Shown piece by piece: positions 16,355-24,682 of a stretch of DNA of 64,000 nucleotides. A program made the position numbers and the translations under genes. Within the stretch, counting starts at the first letter, position 1. Each line of letters begins with the position of its first letter. This stretch comes from JACVRW01 sp963734025 (lineage in GTDB: Bacteria; Actinomycetota; Thermoleophilia; Solirubrobacterales; Thermoleophilaceae): NCBI GenBank assembly GCA_963734025.1, contig CAVTFR010000002.1:124001-188000 (forward strand). Direction: 5' to 3'. The notes beneath the pieces are model-generated. The model saw only the letters and a list, made by a program, of their open reading frames with translations. It had not been told where the DNA came from and searched no databases.

Positions 16355-17812
16355 TTGGAAGCTTCTGCACTCAGGCACTCAGCCGGTCTGCCCGCGCTCG
16401 CGGGCCGGTCGCCGCTACTGCGGCTGCAGAGCGACGAAAGGCTCGTCGCTCTGATCCGGCGTGGCCATCACGGCGCCTTCGAGGCGCTCGTGCAGCGCTA
16501 TCAGCCGCGGCTGCTCGCCTTCTGCCGGCACATGCTCGGCTCTCAGGAAGATGCCGAGGACGTGCTGCAGGAGGCCTTCGCAGCGGCGTTCAACGCAATC
16601 TGTGCCGACGAGCGGCCGATCAACGCGCGGCCCTGGCTGTATCGGATCGCACGCAACCGCTGTCTCAACCACCTGCGCCGCCCCCAGCCGGCCGGCCAGG
16701 ACTCGATGGACGTCTTCGAGCGCGACGGCGGCACGAGCACCGCCGACACGGTCCACAAGCGCGAGGAGTTCCGCCACATCGTCTCCGACGTGCAGGAGCT
16801 GCCCGAGACCCAGAGGACCGCGCTGCTCCTGCGCGAGATCGATGCGCTCTCCTACGACCAGATCGCCGAGGCGATGGACACGACCGTGCCGAGCGTCAAG
16901 TCGCTCCTGGTACGTGCGCGCGTTGCGCTCGCGGAGGCCTCCGAGGCGCGGCTCCTCACCTGCGAGGAAGTGCGGCTCGAGCTCGGCCAGGTCGCCGAGG
17001 GGCTCGCTCGCTCCTCGCCGCCCGTGCGCCGCCATCTGAAGGCGTGCGACCGTTGCCGCACCTTCAAGGGCGAGCTGCGCACGACGACCAAGGCACTCGC
17101 AGCCGTCTATCCGGTAGTGCCGTTCCTCTTCCTGAAGAAGCTGTGGGTGGCGAAGATCGGCTTCGGCGGCGCGGGCGCCGCCGCTGCCTCGGGCGGGGGG
17201 GCCGGCATGGCCGGCACCGGAATGGCCGGAGTCGCCGCGACCGCCGCCGGAGGCATCACCGCGGGCGGCGCCGTCTCGGCCGGGGTCGGGACGCTCGCCT
17301 CCAAGGCCGCGGCCGGCATGGCCGCCGCGGTGATCGTCACGGCCGGCGCCGTCGAGGTGAAGCACGCGACCGGTCGCCAGGTTGCACCCGCGCCGCCCGC
17401 CGTCGTCGCCCAAGCCCCGCCGGTCGCCGCGGTGCCCGCGACCCCGGCGGCCAAGCCCTCGAAGGCGGCCAAGCCCGCAAGCAAGCCGAAGCCCGAGCCC
17501 GCCAAGGCCAAGCCGATCCCAGCCGAGCCGGTCGCGGCGCCCATTCCCGAGCCCGTCGCAGCACCCGCGCCGGCGCCCGCGCCCGTCCCGGCGCCTGCCC
17601 CCGCTCCGGTCCAGGAAGACACTTCAACGGTCGTCCTGCCGCCGCGCGAGGAGGAGCCGCCGCCCACCGAGCCCGCCCCCGGCGAGCCGGTCGAGCCGCC
17701 CCCGCCGCCCGGCGAGGGCACGGCCACCGCGCCGGTGCCGCCGCCCGCTCCCCCGGCCGGCGAGCCCGCAACGCCTCCGGTCGTCCCGCCGCCTCCCGCG
17801 CCCGTCCCCTAG
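16355..17812 (+). CDS. ECF sigma factor with fused zinc-finger, membrane and Pro-rich tail
   Basis: About 485 residues from TTG 16355, which has AGGGG 8 nt upstream; earlier starts would overlap tRNA-Leu. Sigma-2 (LLAFCRHMLGSQEDAEDVLQ, then EAF, through RPWLYRIARNRCLNHLRRP) and sigma-4 (LPETQRTALLLREIDALSYD, then TVPSVKSLLVRAR) fill the first 200 residues. Next comes a CEEVRLELG...RRHLKACDRCRTF segment with the His-x3-Cys-x2-Cys of zinc-finger anti-sigma domains. Then a Gly/Ala-rich region with a likely helix (AAAGMAAAVIVTAGAVEV) and about 130 residues of Pro/Ala/Lys repeats. The fused tail suggests built-in control. The TAG stop interlocks with the convergent transporter gene. Confidence 0.82.
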   Translation: MEASALRHSAGLPALAGRSPLLRLQSDERLVALIRRGHHGAFEALVQRYQPRLLAFCRHMLGSQEDAEDVLQEAFAAAFNAICADERPINARPWLYRIARNRCLNHLRRPQPAGQDSMDVFERDGGTSTADTVHKREEFRHIVSDVQELPETQRTALLLREIDALSYDQIAEAMDTTVPSVKSLLVRARVALAEASEARLLTCEEVRLELGQVAEGLARSSPPVRRHLKACDRCRTFKGELRTTTKALAAVYPVVPFLFLKKLWVAKIGFGGAGAAAASGGGAGMAGTGMAGVAATAAGGITAGGAVSAGVGTLASKAAAGMAAAVIVTAGAVEVKHATGRQVAPAPPAVVAQAPPVAAVPATPAAKPSKAAKPASKPKPEPAKAKPIPAEPVAAPIPEPVAAPAPAPAPVPAPAPAPVQEDTSTVVLPPREEEPPPTEPAPGEPVEPPPPPGEGTATAPVPPPAPPAGEPATPPVVPPPPAPVP

Positions 17813-18699
17813 CGGCGCGCCAGCACCACGCCGACGAGGCAGAACGCCCCGCCCGCGATCGCGAGCAGCGGAGGCGTCTCCGAAAGGATCAGCCAGGCCA
17901 TCAGGATCGCCAGCGGCGGCACGAGATACGTCGTCGCGCCCATGCGCCCGGCCGTCGTGCGCGACAGCGCGTATGCCCAGGTCGTGAAGGCGAGCGCGGT
18001 CGGTACGAGACCCAGGTAGATCACCCAGCCGAGCGACGATCCGCTCGCCGTGCCGAGCTCGTCGACGAGCGTCGGACCGAAGGGCAGGCAGGCGAGCGCG
18101 CCCACCGTGCATGCAAGGAAGGTCACCTGCAGCGCCGACACGCGCGCCAACACCGGCTTCTGCGACACGACCCCGCCGGCATAGGCGAGCGCCGCCACCA
18201 GGCAGAGCGCCGCGCCGCCGCTCGCCGCCAGCCCGCCGTCAGAGGTCGCCAGACCGATCAGGATCGCACCGGCGAACGCGACGGCCGAGCCGGCGAGCAG
18301 CGAGCGCGGAAAGCCCTCGTGCAGGACGACCCCGGCGAGCAGTGCGATCAGGATCGGACCGACGTTGACGAGCATCGCCGCGGTGCCGGCGTCGACGTGG
18401 CGCTCGGCTTCGTTCAGCGCCACGTTGTAGATCCCGAACCAGAGCAGCCCGCAGAACGCGATCGCCGGGAGGTCGCTCCTGGCCGGCAGCGGCTCGCGCC
18501 GGATCGCCACGACCGCGCCGAGCGCAGCGCTCCCGATGAGGAGCCGCCCGAGCGAGAGCGCCCCGGCGGAGATCTCCTCGCCGGCGTCGCGGATCCCGAT
18601 GAAGGCGGACGCCCAGGCGGTGACGGTCACGAGCGCTGCGACGGCGGCGAGCACGGGCGCCCGGGCAGCTGGAGCGGCGGTTGGCGCTGGCGCGGACAA
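17809..18699 (-). CDS. EamA/DMT-family transporter
   Basis: 296 residues with about ten predicted membrane helices in two EamA halves (VLAAVAALVTVTAWASAFIG; GAALCLVAALAYAGGVVSQK). It starts at TTG 18699 with TAGCGT 6 nt upstream. The family exports or imports metabolites such as amino acids or nucleosides; specificity cannot be read from sequence. It converges on the sigma-factor gene with a 4-nt overlap. Confidence 0.88.
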   Translation of the reverse strand: MSAPAPTAAPAARAPVLAAVAALVTVTAWASAFIGIRDAGEEISAGALSLGRLLIGSAALGAVVAIRREPLPARSDLPAIAFCGLLWFGIYNVALNEAERHVDAGTAAMLVNVGPILIALLAGVVLHEGFPRSLLAGSAVAFAGAILIGLATSDGGLAASGGAALCLVAALAYAGGVVSQKPVLARVSALQVTFLACTVGALACLPFGPTLVDELGTASGSSLGWVIYLGLVPTALAFTTWAYALSRTTAGRMGATTYLVPPLAILMAWLILSETPPLLAIAGGAFCLVGVVLARR

Positions 18700-18705
18700 G
18701 CTACG

Positions 18706-18711
18706 ACGCTA
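18706..18711 (-). promoter_or_regulatory. -10-like TAGCGT before the EamA transporter
   Basis: Hexamer 6 nt before TTG 18699; it supports that start. Confidence 0.35.
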
Positions 18712-18749
18712 ACGACGGGCAGCCCCGGGCTGTGAGACGCTGCCGCACC

Positions 18750-19079
18750 GTGATCGACTACGACGACTTCATGAAGGTCGACATCCGGGTCGGCCGCATC
18801 ACCCGCGTGGAGGACTTTCCCGAGGCGCGCAACCCCGCGTGGAAGCTCGTCATCGACTTCGGCCCCGAGATCGGCGAGAAGCGCTCCTCGGCCCAGATCA
18901 CGAACTACTCGCGCGAGGAGCTCGAGGGCAGCCTCGTGGTGGCGGTCGTCAACTTCCCGCCGCGCCAGATCGGCCCGATGCGCTCCGAGGTGCTGACGCT
19001 GGGCGTGCCGGACGAGGAGGGCCACGTGATCCTGCTGCGCCCCGATTCCGAGGTCCCGGTCGGAGGGAGGATGTTCTGA
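18750..19079 (+). CDS. csaA: CsaA-like tRNA-binding-domain protein
   Basis: 109 residues from GTG 18750, matching the CsaA length. YDDFMKVDIRVGRITRVEDF, KRSSAQITNYSREELEG, VAVVNFPPRQIGPMRSEVL and VPVGGRMF follow CsaA throughout. The OB fold binds structured RNA; Bacillus CsaA was proposed as an export chaperone, and the same fold occurs at the C-terminus of many MetRS proteins. The MetRS in this window lacks such a domain, so a trans-acting tRNA-binding role is possible but is inference. Confidence 0.85.
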   Translation: MIDYDDFMKVDIRVGRITRVEDFPEARNPAWKLVIDFGPEIGEKRSSAQITNYSREELEGSLVVAVVNFPPRQIGPMRSEVLTLGVPDEEGHVILLRPDSEVPVGGRMF

Positions 19080-19159
19080 TGGCGATTGAACCCGCCGTCG
19101 CCGGCGAGCTCTGCCGCCGGGCCGTCACCCTCGTCGACGAGGGGCGGTTCGGGCTTTAG
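19079..19159 (+). other. 26-codon open frame coupled to csaA
   Basis: ATG overlaps the csaA stop (TGATG) and the frame ends interlocked with the convergent R2lox stop: MAIEPAVAGELCRRAVTLVD then EGRFGL. It may be a small peptide or the start of a truncated gene. Coding status is uncertain. Confidence 0.25.
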
Positions 19160-20076
19160 GCAGCGGCCGGCGCGAGGCCGATCACCTTCAGGCGGCGCTC
19201 GAGCGCCTTCATTGCGAACGCGCGCGTCTCCTCCATGGACGCGCCGAGGACCTCGGTCTCGCCTTCGACATACCACTTCGGCTGCAGCACGCGGTCCGCG
19301 ATCGGCGCGACCTCGGTCAGCGTGCGCGTGATCGCCTCCCCATAGCGCGTGTCGTCCAGCGCCATCTCACGCAGGAAGCGGGCGCCGAAGGCGACGTGCC
19401 GGTGCTCGTCGCGGGCGATCTTGTTGAAGCCGTCGCAGAAGCCCGGCAGCGTGCCGACCTCCTCGTTGTACTGGAGGATGAAGTGCTGGCCGGTGAGGGC
19501 CAGCATGCCCTCGATGACCATGTGGTAGAGCGTCACGGCCTCGACCAGCACCTCGAGGTCCTCGGGGCTGCGGCCCAGCCGGTCGACGCGGCGCTTCAGC
19601 ATCTCGTCGAAGAGCTCGTTGAACTCCGGGTTGACGTGGTCGCTCGTCTCCTCGAGCCGGCCGTGGAGCGTGTCCGCCTCGAGGATCCCGACCTCCTCGT
19701 AGAAGCGGTTGAAGAAGCGGACGTGGCGCGCCTCGTCGGCGATCTGGGTGCAGAGGAAGATGCGCATCTCCTCAGTCGGCGCCGCGCGCATCATCGGACC
19801 GAGCTCCTCGGCGACCTTCTGCTCGCCGATGAAGAACGAGGAGAGGCCGTACATGCGCTGGAAGCGCTCCTCCTCGGGGATGCGCTCGTGCCAGTCGAGG
19901 CGGTCGCGCGCGAAGTCGATGTCCTGTGTCGCCCACTGCTGGCGCTCCCACAGCTCGTACAGCTCCGAGTAGCTCAAGAGGTGGACCTCGCCGCGGTCCG
20001 CCGATTCCAAGACCGCGGGGTCACTGGTGGCCTGGAAGTCAGCTCGGTCGGTCCGCTGGGTGACGGAATCGCTCAC
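19156..20076 (-). CDS. R2-like ligand-binding oxidase (Mn/Fe)
   Basis: 306 residues, ferritin-like. All expected ligands line up: Glu85 (GEQKV), Glu115/His118 (DEARH), Glu189 (YHMVIEG) and Glu224/His227 (DEHRH). Val88 (three after the first Glu) and Tyr184 (five before Glu189) are the pair that forms the Tyr-Val ether crosslink in R2lox, which points to R2lox rather than a ribonucleotide reductase beta subunit. No nrdA gene is nearby. R2lox binds a fatty acid and carries a Mn/Fe cofactor; its physiological reaction is unknown. GTG start with GGAGAG upstream. A palindrome like the MMPL operator lies in its promoter. Confidence 0.85.
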   Translation of the reverse strand: MSDSVTQRTDRADFQATSDPAVLESADRGEVHLLSYSELYELWERQQWATQDIDFARDRLDWHERIPEEERFQRMYGLSSFFIGEQKVAEELGPMMRAAPTEEMRIFLCTQIADEARHVRFFNRFYEEVGILEADTLHGRLEETSDHVNPEFNELFDEMLKRRVDRLGRSPEDLEVLVEAVTLYHMVIEGMLALTGQHFILQYNEEVGTLPGFCDGFNKIARDEHRHVAFGARFLREMALDDTRYGEAITRTLTEVAPIADRVLQPKWYVEGETEVLGASMEETRAFAMKALERRLKVIGLAPAAA

Positions 20077-20134
20077 GACTTGCTCTCTCCTCGATGCTCG
20101 CTGTGTCCCGGCCCGGCCAGCGTAACGGACGCCC

Positions 20135-20150
20135 TGGCTGGCCGGCCAAC
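20135..20150. promoter_or_regulatory. TetR-operator-like palindrome upstream of R2lox
   Basis: On the minus strand TTGGCCGGCCAGCCAG, differing at two positions from TTGGCTGGCCAGCCAA inside the operator before the MMPL gene. It lies about 60 nt upstream of the R2lox start. Confidence 0.45.
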
Positions 20151-20158
20151 TTGAATGC

Positions 20159-20686
20159 CTACGGGCCCGGCTCCGCCGTCGCCGACACCCGCACCGTCCC
20201 GCTCGTCCCGCCGCTCAGGCGCCCGACGTAGGAGTCGCCGGGCCGCAGCCCGTCGAGCGTCCCGGACGCCGCGCTGAGCGCCCCGCCGGCCTGGAGCGTC
20301 TGGCCGCCGATCCTGAGCGTGTACGAGCCTTCGTCGCGCGCCCGCAGCTCGACGCGCACCGCGATGAAGGAGGGCACGCGCACGACACGCGGCGTCACCT
20401 GCCCGCCCGAGGCGGTGAAGAGGGCCAGCGAGCGCGCCGGCTCCTCGTCGCCCGCGCCGCCGGGCTGATCCTCCGGAGAGGTCTCCGTCTCGACCTCCGT
20501 CTCCGTCTCCACCTCCGTCTCCGTCTCGACCTCGGTCTCCGTCTCGGTCTCCGGGGTCGTCTCCGTCACCGTCGTCTCCGTTTCCGTGGGAGCCGGGCCC
20601 CCCGTCGTCTCGGTGTCGTCGTCGTCGCCGTTGCAGCCCGCGATCAGGAGCAGCCCGGCGACGAGCGCAACGGCAACTCGACCCAC
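20159..20686 (-). CDS. lipoprotein with Glu/Thr-rich repeat
   Basis: 175 residues from a GTG that overlaps the upstream stop (TAGTG). AVALVAGLLLIAGC is a lipoprotein signal with Cys at residue 16. An acidic linker of ET/EVETET repeats follows, then a globular part (PRVVRVPSFIAVRVELRARD, YTLRIGGQTLQAGG, LRPGDSYVGRLSGG). The last part resembles cupredoxin-like or beta-sandwich domains found in cell-surface lipoproteins, but no copper ligands are evident. It is surface-anchored; function unknown. Confidence 0.72.
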   Translation of the reverse strand: MGRVAVALVAGLLLIAGCNGDDDDTETTGGPAPTETETTVTETTPETETETEVETETEVETETEVETETSPEDQPGGAGDEEPARSLALFTASGGQVTPRVVRVPSFIAVRVELRARDEGSYTLRIGGQTLQAGGALSAASGTLDGLRPGDSYVGRLSGGTSGTVRVSATAEPGP

Positions 20687-21381
20687 TAGACGCTTACCGA
20701 CGCGCCCGGGTCCAGCACCTCTACGGTGGTCTGCCGGCGACCCTCGCGGGCGGTCCGGCTCTCGACGTCCGCCTTGAAGGCCTGGGCGTCCGTCTCGATC
20801 AGCGGGAACGTGCCGTAGTGACACGGGATCACGGTCCGGGCGCTGATCAGCTCGCAGGCGATGACGGCGTCGTGGCGGTCCATCGTGTAGTGCCCGCCGA
20901 TGCAGACGAGCGCCGCGTCGAGCTCGTCGCGCTCGGCCACCAGCCGGAGGTCCGAGAACAGGGCAGTGTCACCGAGGTGGTAGACGGTCTTGCCGCCGAG
21001 GTTGATGACGAGGCCGGCCGGGGTGTTGACGGTGCCGCCGGGACTCGTCGAGGTGTGCCAAGCCGGCACGACCCGGACCCAGCCGCCATCGAACTCGACC
21101 GTGCCGCCCAGGTTGGGGTCGGCCGTGTTCTCGACGCGGTGGTCGCCGAGCTCGCCGGCCAGCTCAGTGATCGCGACGCACTGCGCGCCGGTCCGCTTCG
21201 CGATGTCGACGACGTCGCCCCAGTGGTCCGCGTGCCCGTGTGTCAGGAAGATGTGGGTGGGATCGGGCTCGGAGGCCTCGACCGCGGCCTTCGGGTTGCC
21301 CGTCAGGAACGGGTCGATGAGCACGCGGGTGTCAGCATCGCTCAGCTCAAAGCAGGAATGGCCCAGAAAACGGATGTCCAC
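20686..21381 (-). CDS. UPF0173-type metal-dependent hydrolase (MBL fold)
   Basis: 231 residues from GTG 21381 with GGAGGAG upstream. FLGHSCFEL opens the fold, FLTHGHADHWGD carries the HxHxDH zinc motif, and LGDTALFSD and CHYGTFPL supply the remaining metal ligands. This is the YtkL/UPF0173 subgroup, close to UlaG; substrates are unknown. It follows the 113-residue gene by one base and overlaps the lipoprotein gene, so the three are probably cotranscribed. Confidence 0.88.
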   Translation of the reverse strand: MDIRFLGHSCFELSDADTRVLIDPFLTGNPKAAVEASEPDPTHIFLTHGHADHWGDVVDIAKRTGAQCVAITELAGELGDHRVENTADPNLGGTVEFDGGWVRVVPAWHTSTSPGGTVNTPAGLVINLGGKTVYHLGDTALFSDLRLVAERDELDAALVCIGGHYTMDRHDAVIACELISARTVIPCHYGTFPLIETDAQAFKADVESRTAREGRRQTTVEVLDPGASVSV

Positions 21382-21382
21382 G

Positions 21383-21724
21383 TCAGGCTCCTCCGGAGGT
21401 TTCGGGTTCGTCGTCGCCCCGCATCCTTCCCAATTCCCGCGCGAGCTCCCACCCAACCGCCACGCCGATCAGCATGCCCATGCGCGTCTCATCGGCGATC
21501 AGCTCGTCGATGCGCGCCGCGCGCGCTTGCTCGTCGGGCTCGCGGGCCGCGGCACGGACCTGCGACGCGTGCGCTTCGCCGAACCAGCCGCCCTCGTTCA
21601 GCGCCTCGCCGAGGATGCGCTGGAGCTGCGGGGCCGCCGCGGACACGAGCCGCTCGGCGCCCTCGAAGCGCCCCGGCTCGGACAGCGCGCGGACGGCGGC
21701 GTCGACCTGCTCGTCCGTGAACAT
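21383..21724 (-). CDS. hypothetical protein, 113 residues
   Basis: ATG 21724. Helical throughout (EQVDAAVRALSEPGRFEGAE, PQLQRILGEALNEGGWFGEA). It is cytoplasmic by composition apart from a short hydrophobic MGMLIGVAVGWELA stretch. It is one base upstream of the hydrolase gene and 8 nt downstream of the rhomboid gene, so it belongs to that operon. I do not recognise a family. Confidence 0.65.
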   Translation of the reverse strand: MFTDEQVDAAVRALSEPGRFEGAERLVSAAAPQLQRILGEALNEGGWFGEAHASQVRAAAREPDEQARAARIDELIADETRMGMLIGVAVGWELARELGRMRGDDEPETSGGA

Positions 21725-21732
21725 CGGATCCG

Positions 21733-22512
21733 TCAGTAGGCGCTCTTCCGCGTGAAGAACCGCAGCACGAGTCCGAACAGGGCGCCGACCGCGGCGCCGC
21801 CGACCGCCACCGCGATGTTGGCCTCCTCGGTCGTCAGCGAGAGCAGCACCAGCACGACGGCGATCACGTAGACGCCGAGCAGGTCGTTCTCGCGGTCCTC
21901 GCCCCGACGCGCAGCGAGCCGGTCGTCCACGAGCCAGGCGCAGAGCATGCCGAGCGCCGCACCGTTGGCGCCGAACACCGTCCAGACCGGTGGATCCTCG
22001 AAGAGGGGCGGCGTCTCGAGCGTCACCGCGATCCCGGCGCCGGCCGCGCCCGAGAGCACGAATACGAGCAGGGGCACCAGCGGGCCGAAGCGCCGCTCGA
22101 GGAGCGTCCCGAAGATCGCCACCGGGACGAGCGCGACGAATGCATAGCCGAGCTGATCGCCATGCAGGAACGGCGCGGCGAACCAGCGCCACACCTCGTC
22201 CTGGGCAGGCACGATCATGTACGCCTTGATGTCGACGTTCGCGGCGAACAGGAGGATCGTCACGACGCAGGCGAGGATCAGCGTGAAGGTCGCGTAGGGC
22301 CGCGTGTCGGGAGCGATCCCCGCGATCTCCTCGGAGCGCAGCCGCGGCAGCTTGGCGCGGCCCCGGCGCTTGGGCTGCGCCTCACCCCCCGAGCGGTCGA
22401 TCTTGGGGGCCCGCTTGCGGATCCGCTGCCCGCAATAAGGGCATTCGGTGATGTACGGGCTCACCTCGGACCCGCAGTTCTTGCAGACGACGAAGAGGTC
22501 GGGCTGCGACAC
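21733..22512 (-). CDS. rhomboid-family membrane protein without catalytic residues
   Basis: 259 residues. An N-terminal zinc ribbon (Cys10, 13, 24, 27 in CKNCG...CPYCG) precedes six or so membrane helices of rhomboid layout. The usual GxSG catalytic serine is GANG here (VFGANGAALGML), and the last helix (IAVAVGGAAVGALFGL) lacks the partner His. The protein is therefore probably a pseudoprotease that binds rather than cuts membrane proteins. GTG start with TACTCT 8 nt upstream. Confidence 0.78.
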   Translation of the reverse strand: MSQPDLFVVCKNCGSEVSPYITECPYCGQRIRKRAPKIDRSGGEAQPKRRGRAKLPRLRSEEIAGIAPDTRPYATFTLILACVVTILLFAANVDIKAYMIVPAQDEVWRWFAAPFLHGDQLGYAFVALVPVAIFGTLLERRFGPLVPLLVFVLSGAAGAGIAVTLETPPLFEDPPVWTVFGANGAALGMLCAWLVDDRLAARRGEDRENDLLGVYVIAVVLVLLSLTTEEANIAVAVGGAAVGALFGLVLRFFTRKSAY

Positions 22513-22520
22513 GCCCTCTC

Positions 22521-22526
22521 AGAGTA
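22521..22526 (-). promoter_or_regulatory. -10-like TACTCT before the rhomboid gene
   Basis: Hexamer 8 nt before GTG 22512. Confidence 0.4.
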
Positions 22527-22541
22527 CCCGGCCGGAAATGG

Positions 22542-23678
22542 CTACTCGCTCGGCGCCTCGGCCGTCTCGGGCACCGTGGCGTCGAGGATCTCGCGTACCA
22601 CCTCGCGCAGGTCGTGGTTGGCCTCGTAGACGACGACCTGGCGCGAGGCCCCGTTTCCCTTCTCGAGGATGTCCTCGAGCTCGTCGAACTCCGCGGCCGA
22701 GCCGAGCTCCTCGGCGTGCGGGCGCAGTCGCTCGATCAGCCGCTGCGCCAGCTCGGGCACCGGCACGCGGCTGCGGTCGGGCAGGTCGACGAGCGACCCC
22801 CCGAGCCCGTGCCGGGCGGCGAGCCACTTGTTCTCGTCGAGCATCTCGTAGGGGTAGCGCGACAGCTCCTTGCCCGACTCGTAGTGCTCGGCGAGCTCCT
22901 TGACCATCGCCTGGATCAGCGCGGCGATGGCGAGCGTGTGCTCGACGCGCGTCTGCGAGTCCATGCAGCGCACCTCGACGGTGCCGAAGTTCGGGTGCGG
23001 GCGCACGTCGTACCAGAGGTACGTGTAGTCGCCGATCACCTTCGAGTTGACCATGAACTCGATCCGGCGCGCCCAGTCGCCGTAGTCGTCGTAACGCGGC
23101 GGGATGCCGACGCGCGGGAACGTGCGGAAGATGGGCGTGCGGGTGGAGTCGAGCCCGGTCGCGTCGCCGCGCCAGAAGGGCGAGTTGGCCGACAGCGCGA
23201 GCAGCAGCGGGACGTGCACGCGCATCCCGTTCGTCACGTGGATCGCCTTGTCGGGATCGTCGATGCCGACGTGCACGTGGATGCCGAAGATGATCTCCTG
23301 GCGCGCCACGAACTGGAGCCCCGAGATCAGGTCGCGGTAGCGCGAGCGGGCCACCACCCGCTGGTCCTCCCAGAGCGCGAACGGGTGCGTACCCGAGGAG
23401 CCGATCGACAGCCCGCGTTGCTGCGCCACCTGCTGGACGGTGCGGCGCAGCGCGCGCAGCTGCGCGCCCGCCTCGACCGTGTTGCGCACGGGAGTCGTCG
23501 CGATCTCGCACACGGACTCCATCAGCTCCGGCTTGACCTCGCCGTCCGTCGGGACGTCGCTCAGATCCACGAGCAGGGCCTCGATCGAATTCGACAGGTC
23601 GAGCGTCTCGGTGTCGACGATCATGAGCTCCTCCTCGATCCCAAGGGTGTAGGAGGGGCCCGTGAATCGGTGCTCCAC
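22542..23678 (-). CDS. YbdK-type carboxylate-amine ligase (GCS2)
   Basis: About 378 residues from GTG 23678; the longer start would overlap the divergent gene. YTLGIEEELMIVDTETLDLS, FGIHVHVGIDDPDKAI, LSANSPFWRG, NFGTVEVRCMDSQT and a C-terminal VYEANHDLREVVRE helix are GCS2 landmarks. The family forms gamma-glutamyl amide bonds with ATP; E. coli YbdK has weak glutamate-cysteine ligase activity. Actinobacteria use mycothiol, so the native amine is uncertain. Confidence 0.88.
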   Translation of the reverse strand: MEHRFTGPSYTLGIEEELMIVDTETLDLSNSIEALLVDLSDVPTDGEVKPELMESVCEIATTPVRNTVEAGAQLRALRRTVQQVAQQRGLSIGSSGTHPFALWEDQRVVARSRYRDLISGLQFVARQEIIFGIHVHVGIDDPDKAIHVTNGMRVHVPLLLALSANSPFWRGDATGLDSTRTPIFRTFPRVGIPPRYDDYGDWARRIEFMVNSKVIGDYTYLWYDVRPHPNFGTVEVRCMDSQTRVEHTLAIAALIQAMVKELAEHYESGKELSRYPYEMLDENKWLAARHGLGGSLVDLPDRSRVPVPELAQRLIERLRPHAEELGSAAEFDELEDILEKGNGASRQVVVYEANHDLREVVREILDATVPETAEAPSE

Positions 23679-23749
23679 CCGGCCATCGTATCCGGAGGCA
23701 TCGGCGGGAAACGGGGTATAAAGCGGGTGTTCGATACGAAGGAGAACCG

Positions 23750-24682
23750 ATGGCACTCGGCTACGACGGCATGCTGTACATACTCGCGTTCGACCACCGC
23801 GGGTCGTTTCAGAAGAAGATGTTCGGAATCCAGGGCGAGCCGACGCCCGAGGAGACCGAGAAGATCGGGGACGCCAAGCAGCTCATCTTCGAGGGCGCCG
23901 TGAAGGCGACGGAGCAGGGCGCCGAGCCGGGCGCCACCGGCGTACTGGTGGACGAGCAGTTCGGCGCGCCGACCGGGATTCCTCAGCAGTCGAAGGACCG
24001 GGGGCTGCTGCTCGCGATGCCGGTCGAGAAGTCCGGCGTGGACGAGTTCGAGTTCGAGTACGGCGACGACTTCGGCGCCCACATCGAGGAGTTCAACCCC
24101 GACTTCTCGAAGGTCCTCGTCCGCTACAACCCGGACGGCGACGCCGGGCTGAACGCACGCCAGACCAGGCGGCTCGCCAGGCTCGGCAACTGGCTCCACG
24201 ACAACGGGCGCAAGTACCTCTTCGAGCTGCTCGTGCCGGCCGAGGAGGCGCAGCTCGAGCAGGTCGGCGGCGACGAGGACCGCTACGACGCGGAGCTGCG
24301 CCCCGAGCTGATGCGGCGCACGATCGTCGAGCTGCAGGACAACGGCGTCGAGCCCGACATCTGGAAGATCGAGGGCGTCGACAGCCCGGAGGACTGCGAC
24401 GTGATCGCCCGCACGACCCGCCGCGACGGCCGCGACGGCGTCGTCTGCGTCGTGCTGGGCCGCGGCGCCGACGACGACAAGGTCGACGAGTGGCTGCGCG
24501 CGGGGGCCCCCGTGCAGGGCTATGCGGGCTTCGCGATCGGCCGCAGCATCTGGTGGGACGCCCTCAAGGGATACCTCGACGGGAGCCTCTCGCGGGACGA
24601 TGCGGCGCAGAAGATCGCCGACAGCTACCTGCGCTTCGTGAAGGTGTACGCAGAGGCCTCGAGGGAGCCCGCGACGGCATGA
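23750..24682 (+). CDS. DUF2090 aldolase-like protein (IolC C-terminal type)
   Basis: 310 residues with a clear AAGGAGA ribosome site. LYILAFDHRGSFQKKMFGI, GVLVDEQFGAP, VRYNPDG, KYLFELLVPAE, DIWKIEGVD and GFAIGRSIWWDAL trace a TIM barrel of the DUF2090 type. The same domain is fused to some IolC proteins, where it is linked to 2-deoxy-5-keto-gluconate-6-phosphate aldolase activity. No inositol genes are nearby, so the sugar substrate is open. It overlaps the next gene (ATGA). Confidence 0.83.
   Translation: MALGYDGMLYILAFDHRGSFQKKMFGIQGEPTPEETEKIGDAKQLIFEGAVKATEQGAEPGATGVLVDEQFGAPTGIPQQSKDRGLLLAMPVEKSGVDEFEFEYGDDFGAHIEEFNPDFSKVLVRYNPDGDAGLNARQTRRLARLGNWLHDNGRKYLFELLVPAEEAQLEQVGGDEDRYDAELRPELMRRTIVELQDNGVEPDIWKIEGVDSPEDCDVIARTTRRDGRDGVVCVVLGRGADDDKVDEWLRAGAPVQGYAGFAIGRSIWWDALKGYLDGSLSRDDAAQKIADSYLRFVKVYAEASREPATA

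Noticed and set aside
20480..20580. ET/EVETET repeat tract as a phase-variable switch
   Set aside because: Repeat units are multiples of three nucleotides and the frame is intact; length variation would not switch the gene off.
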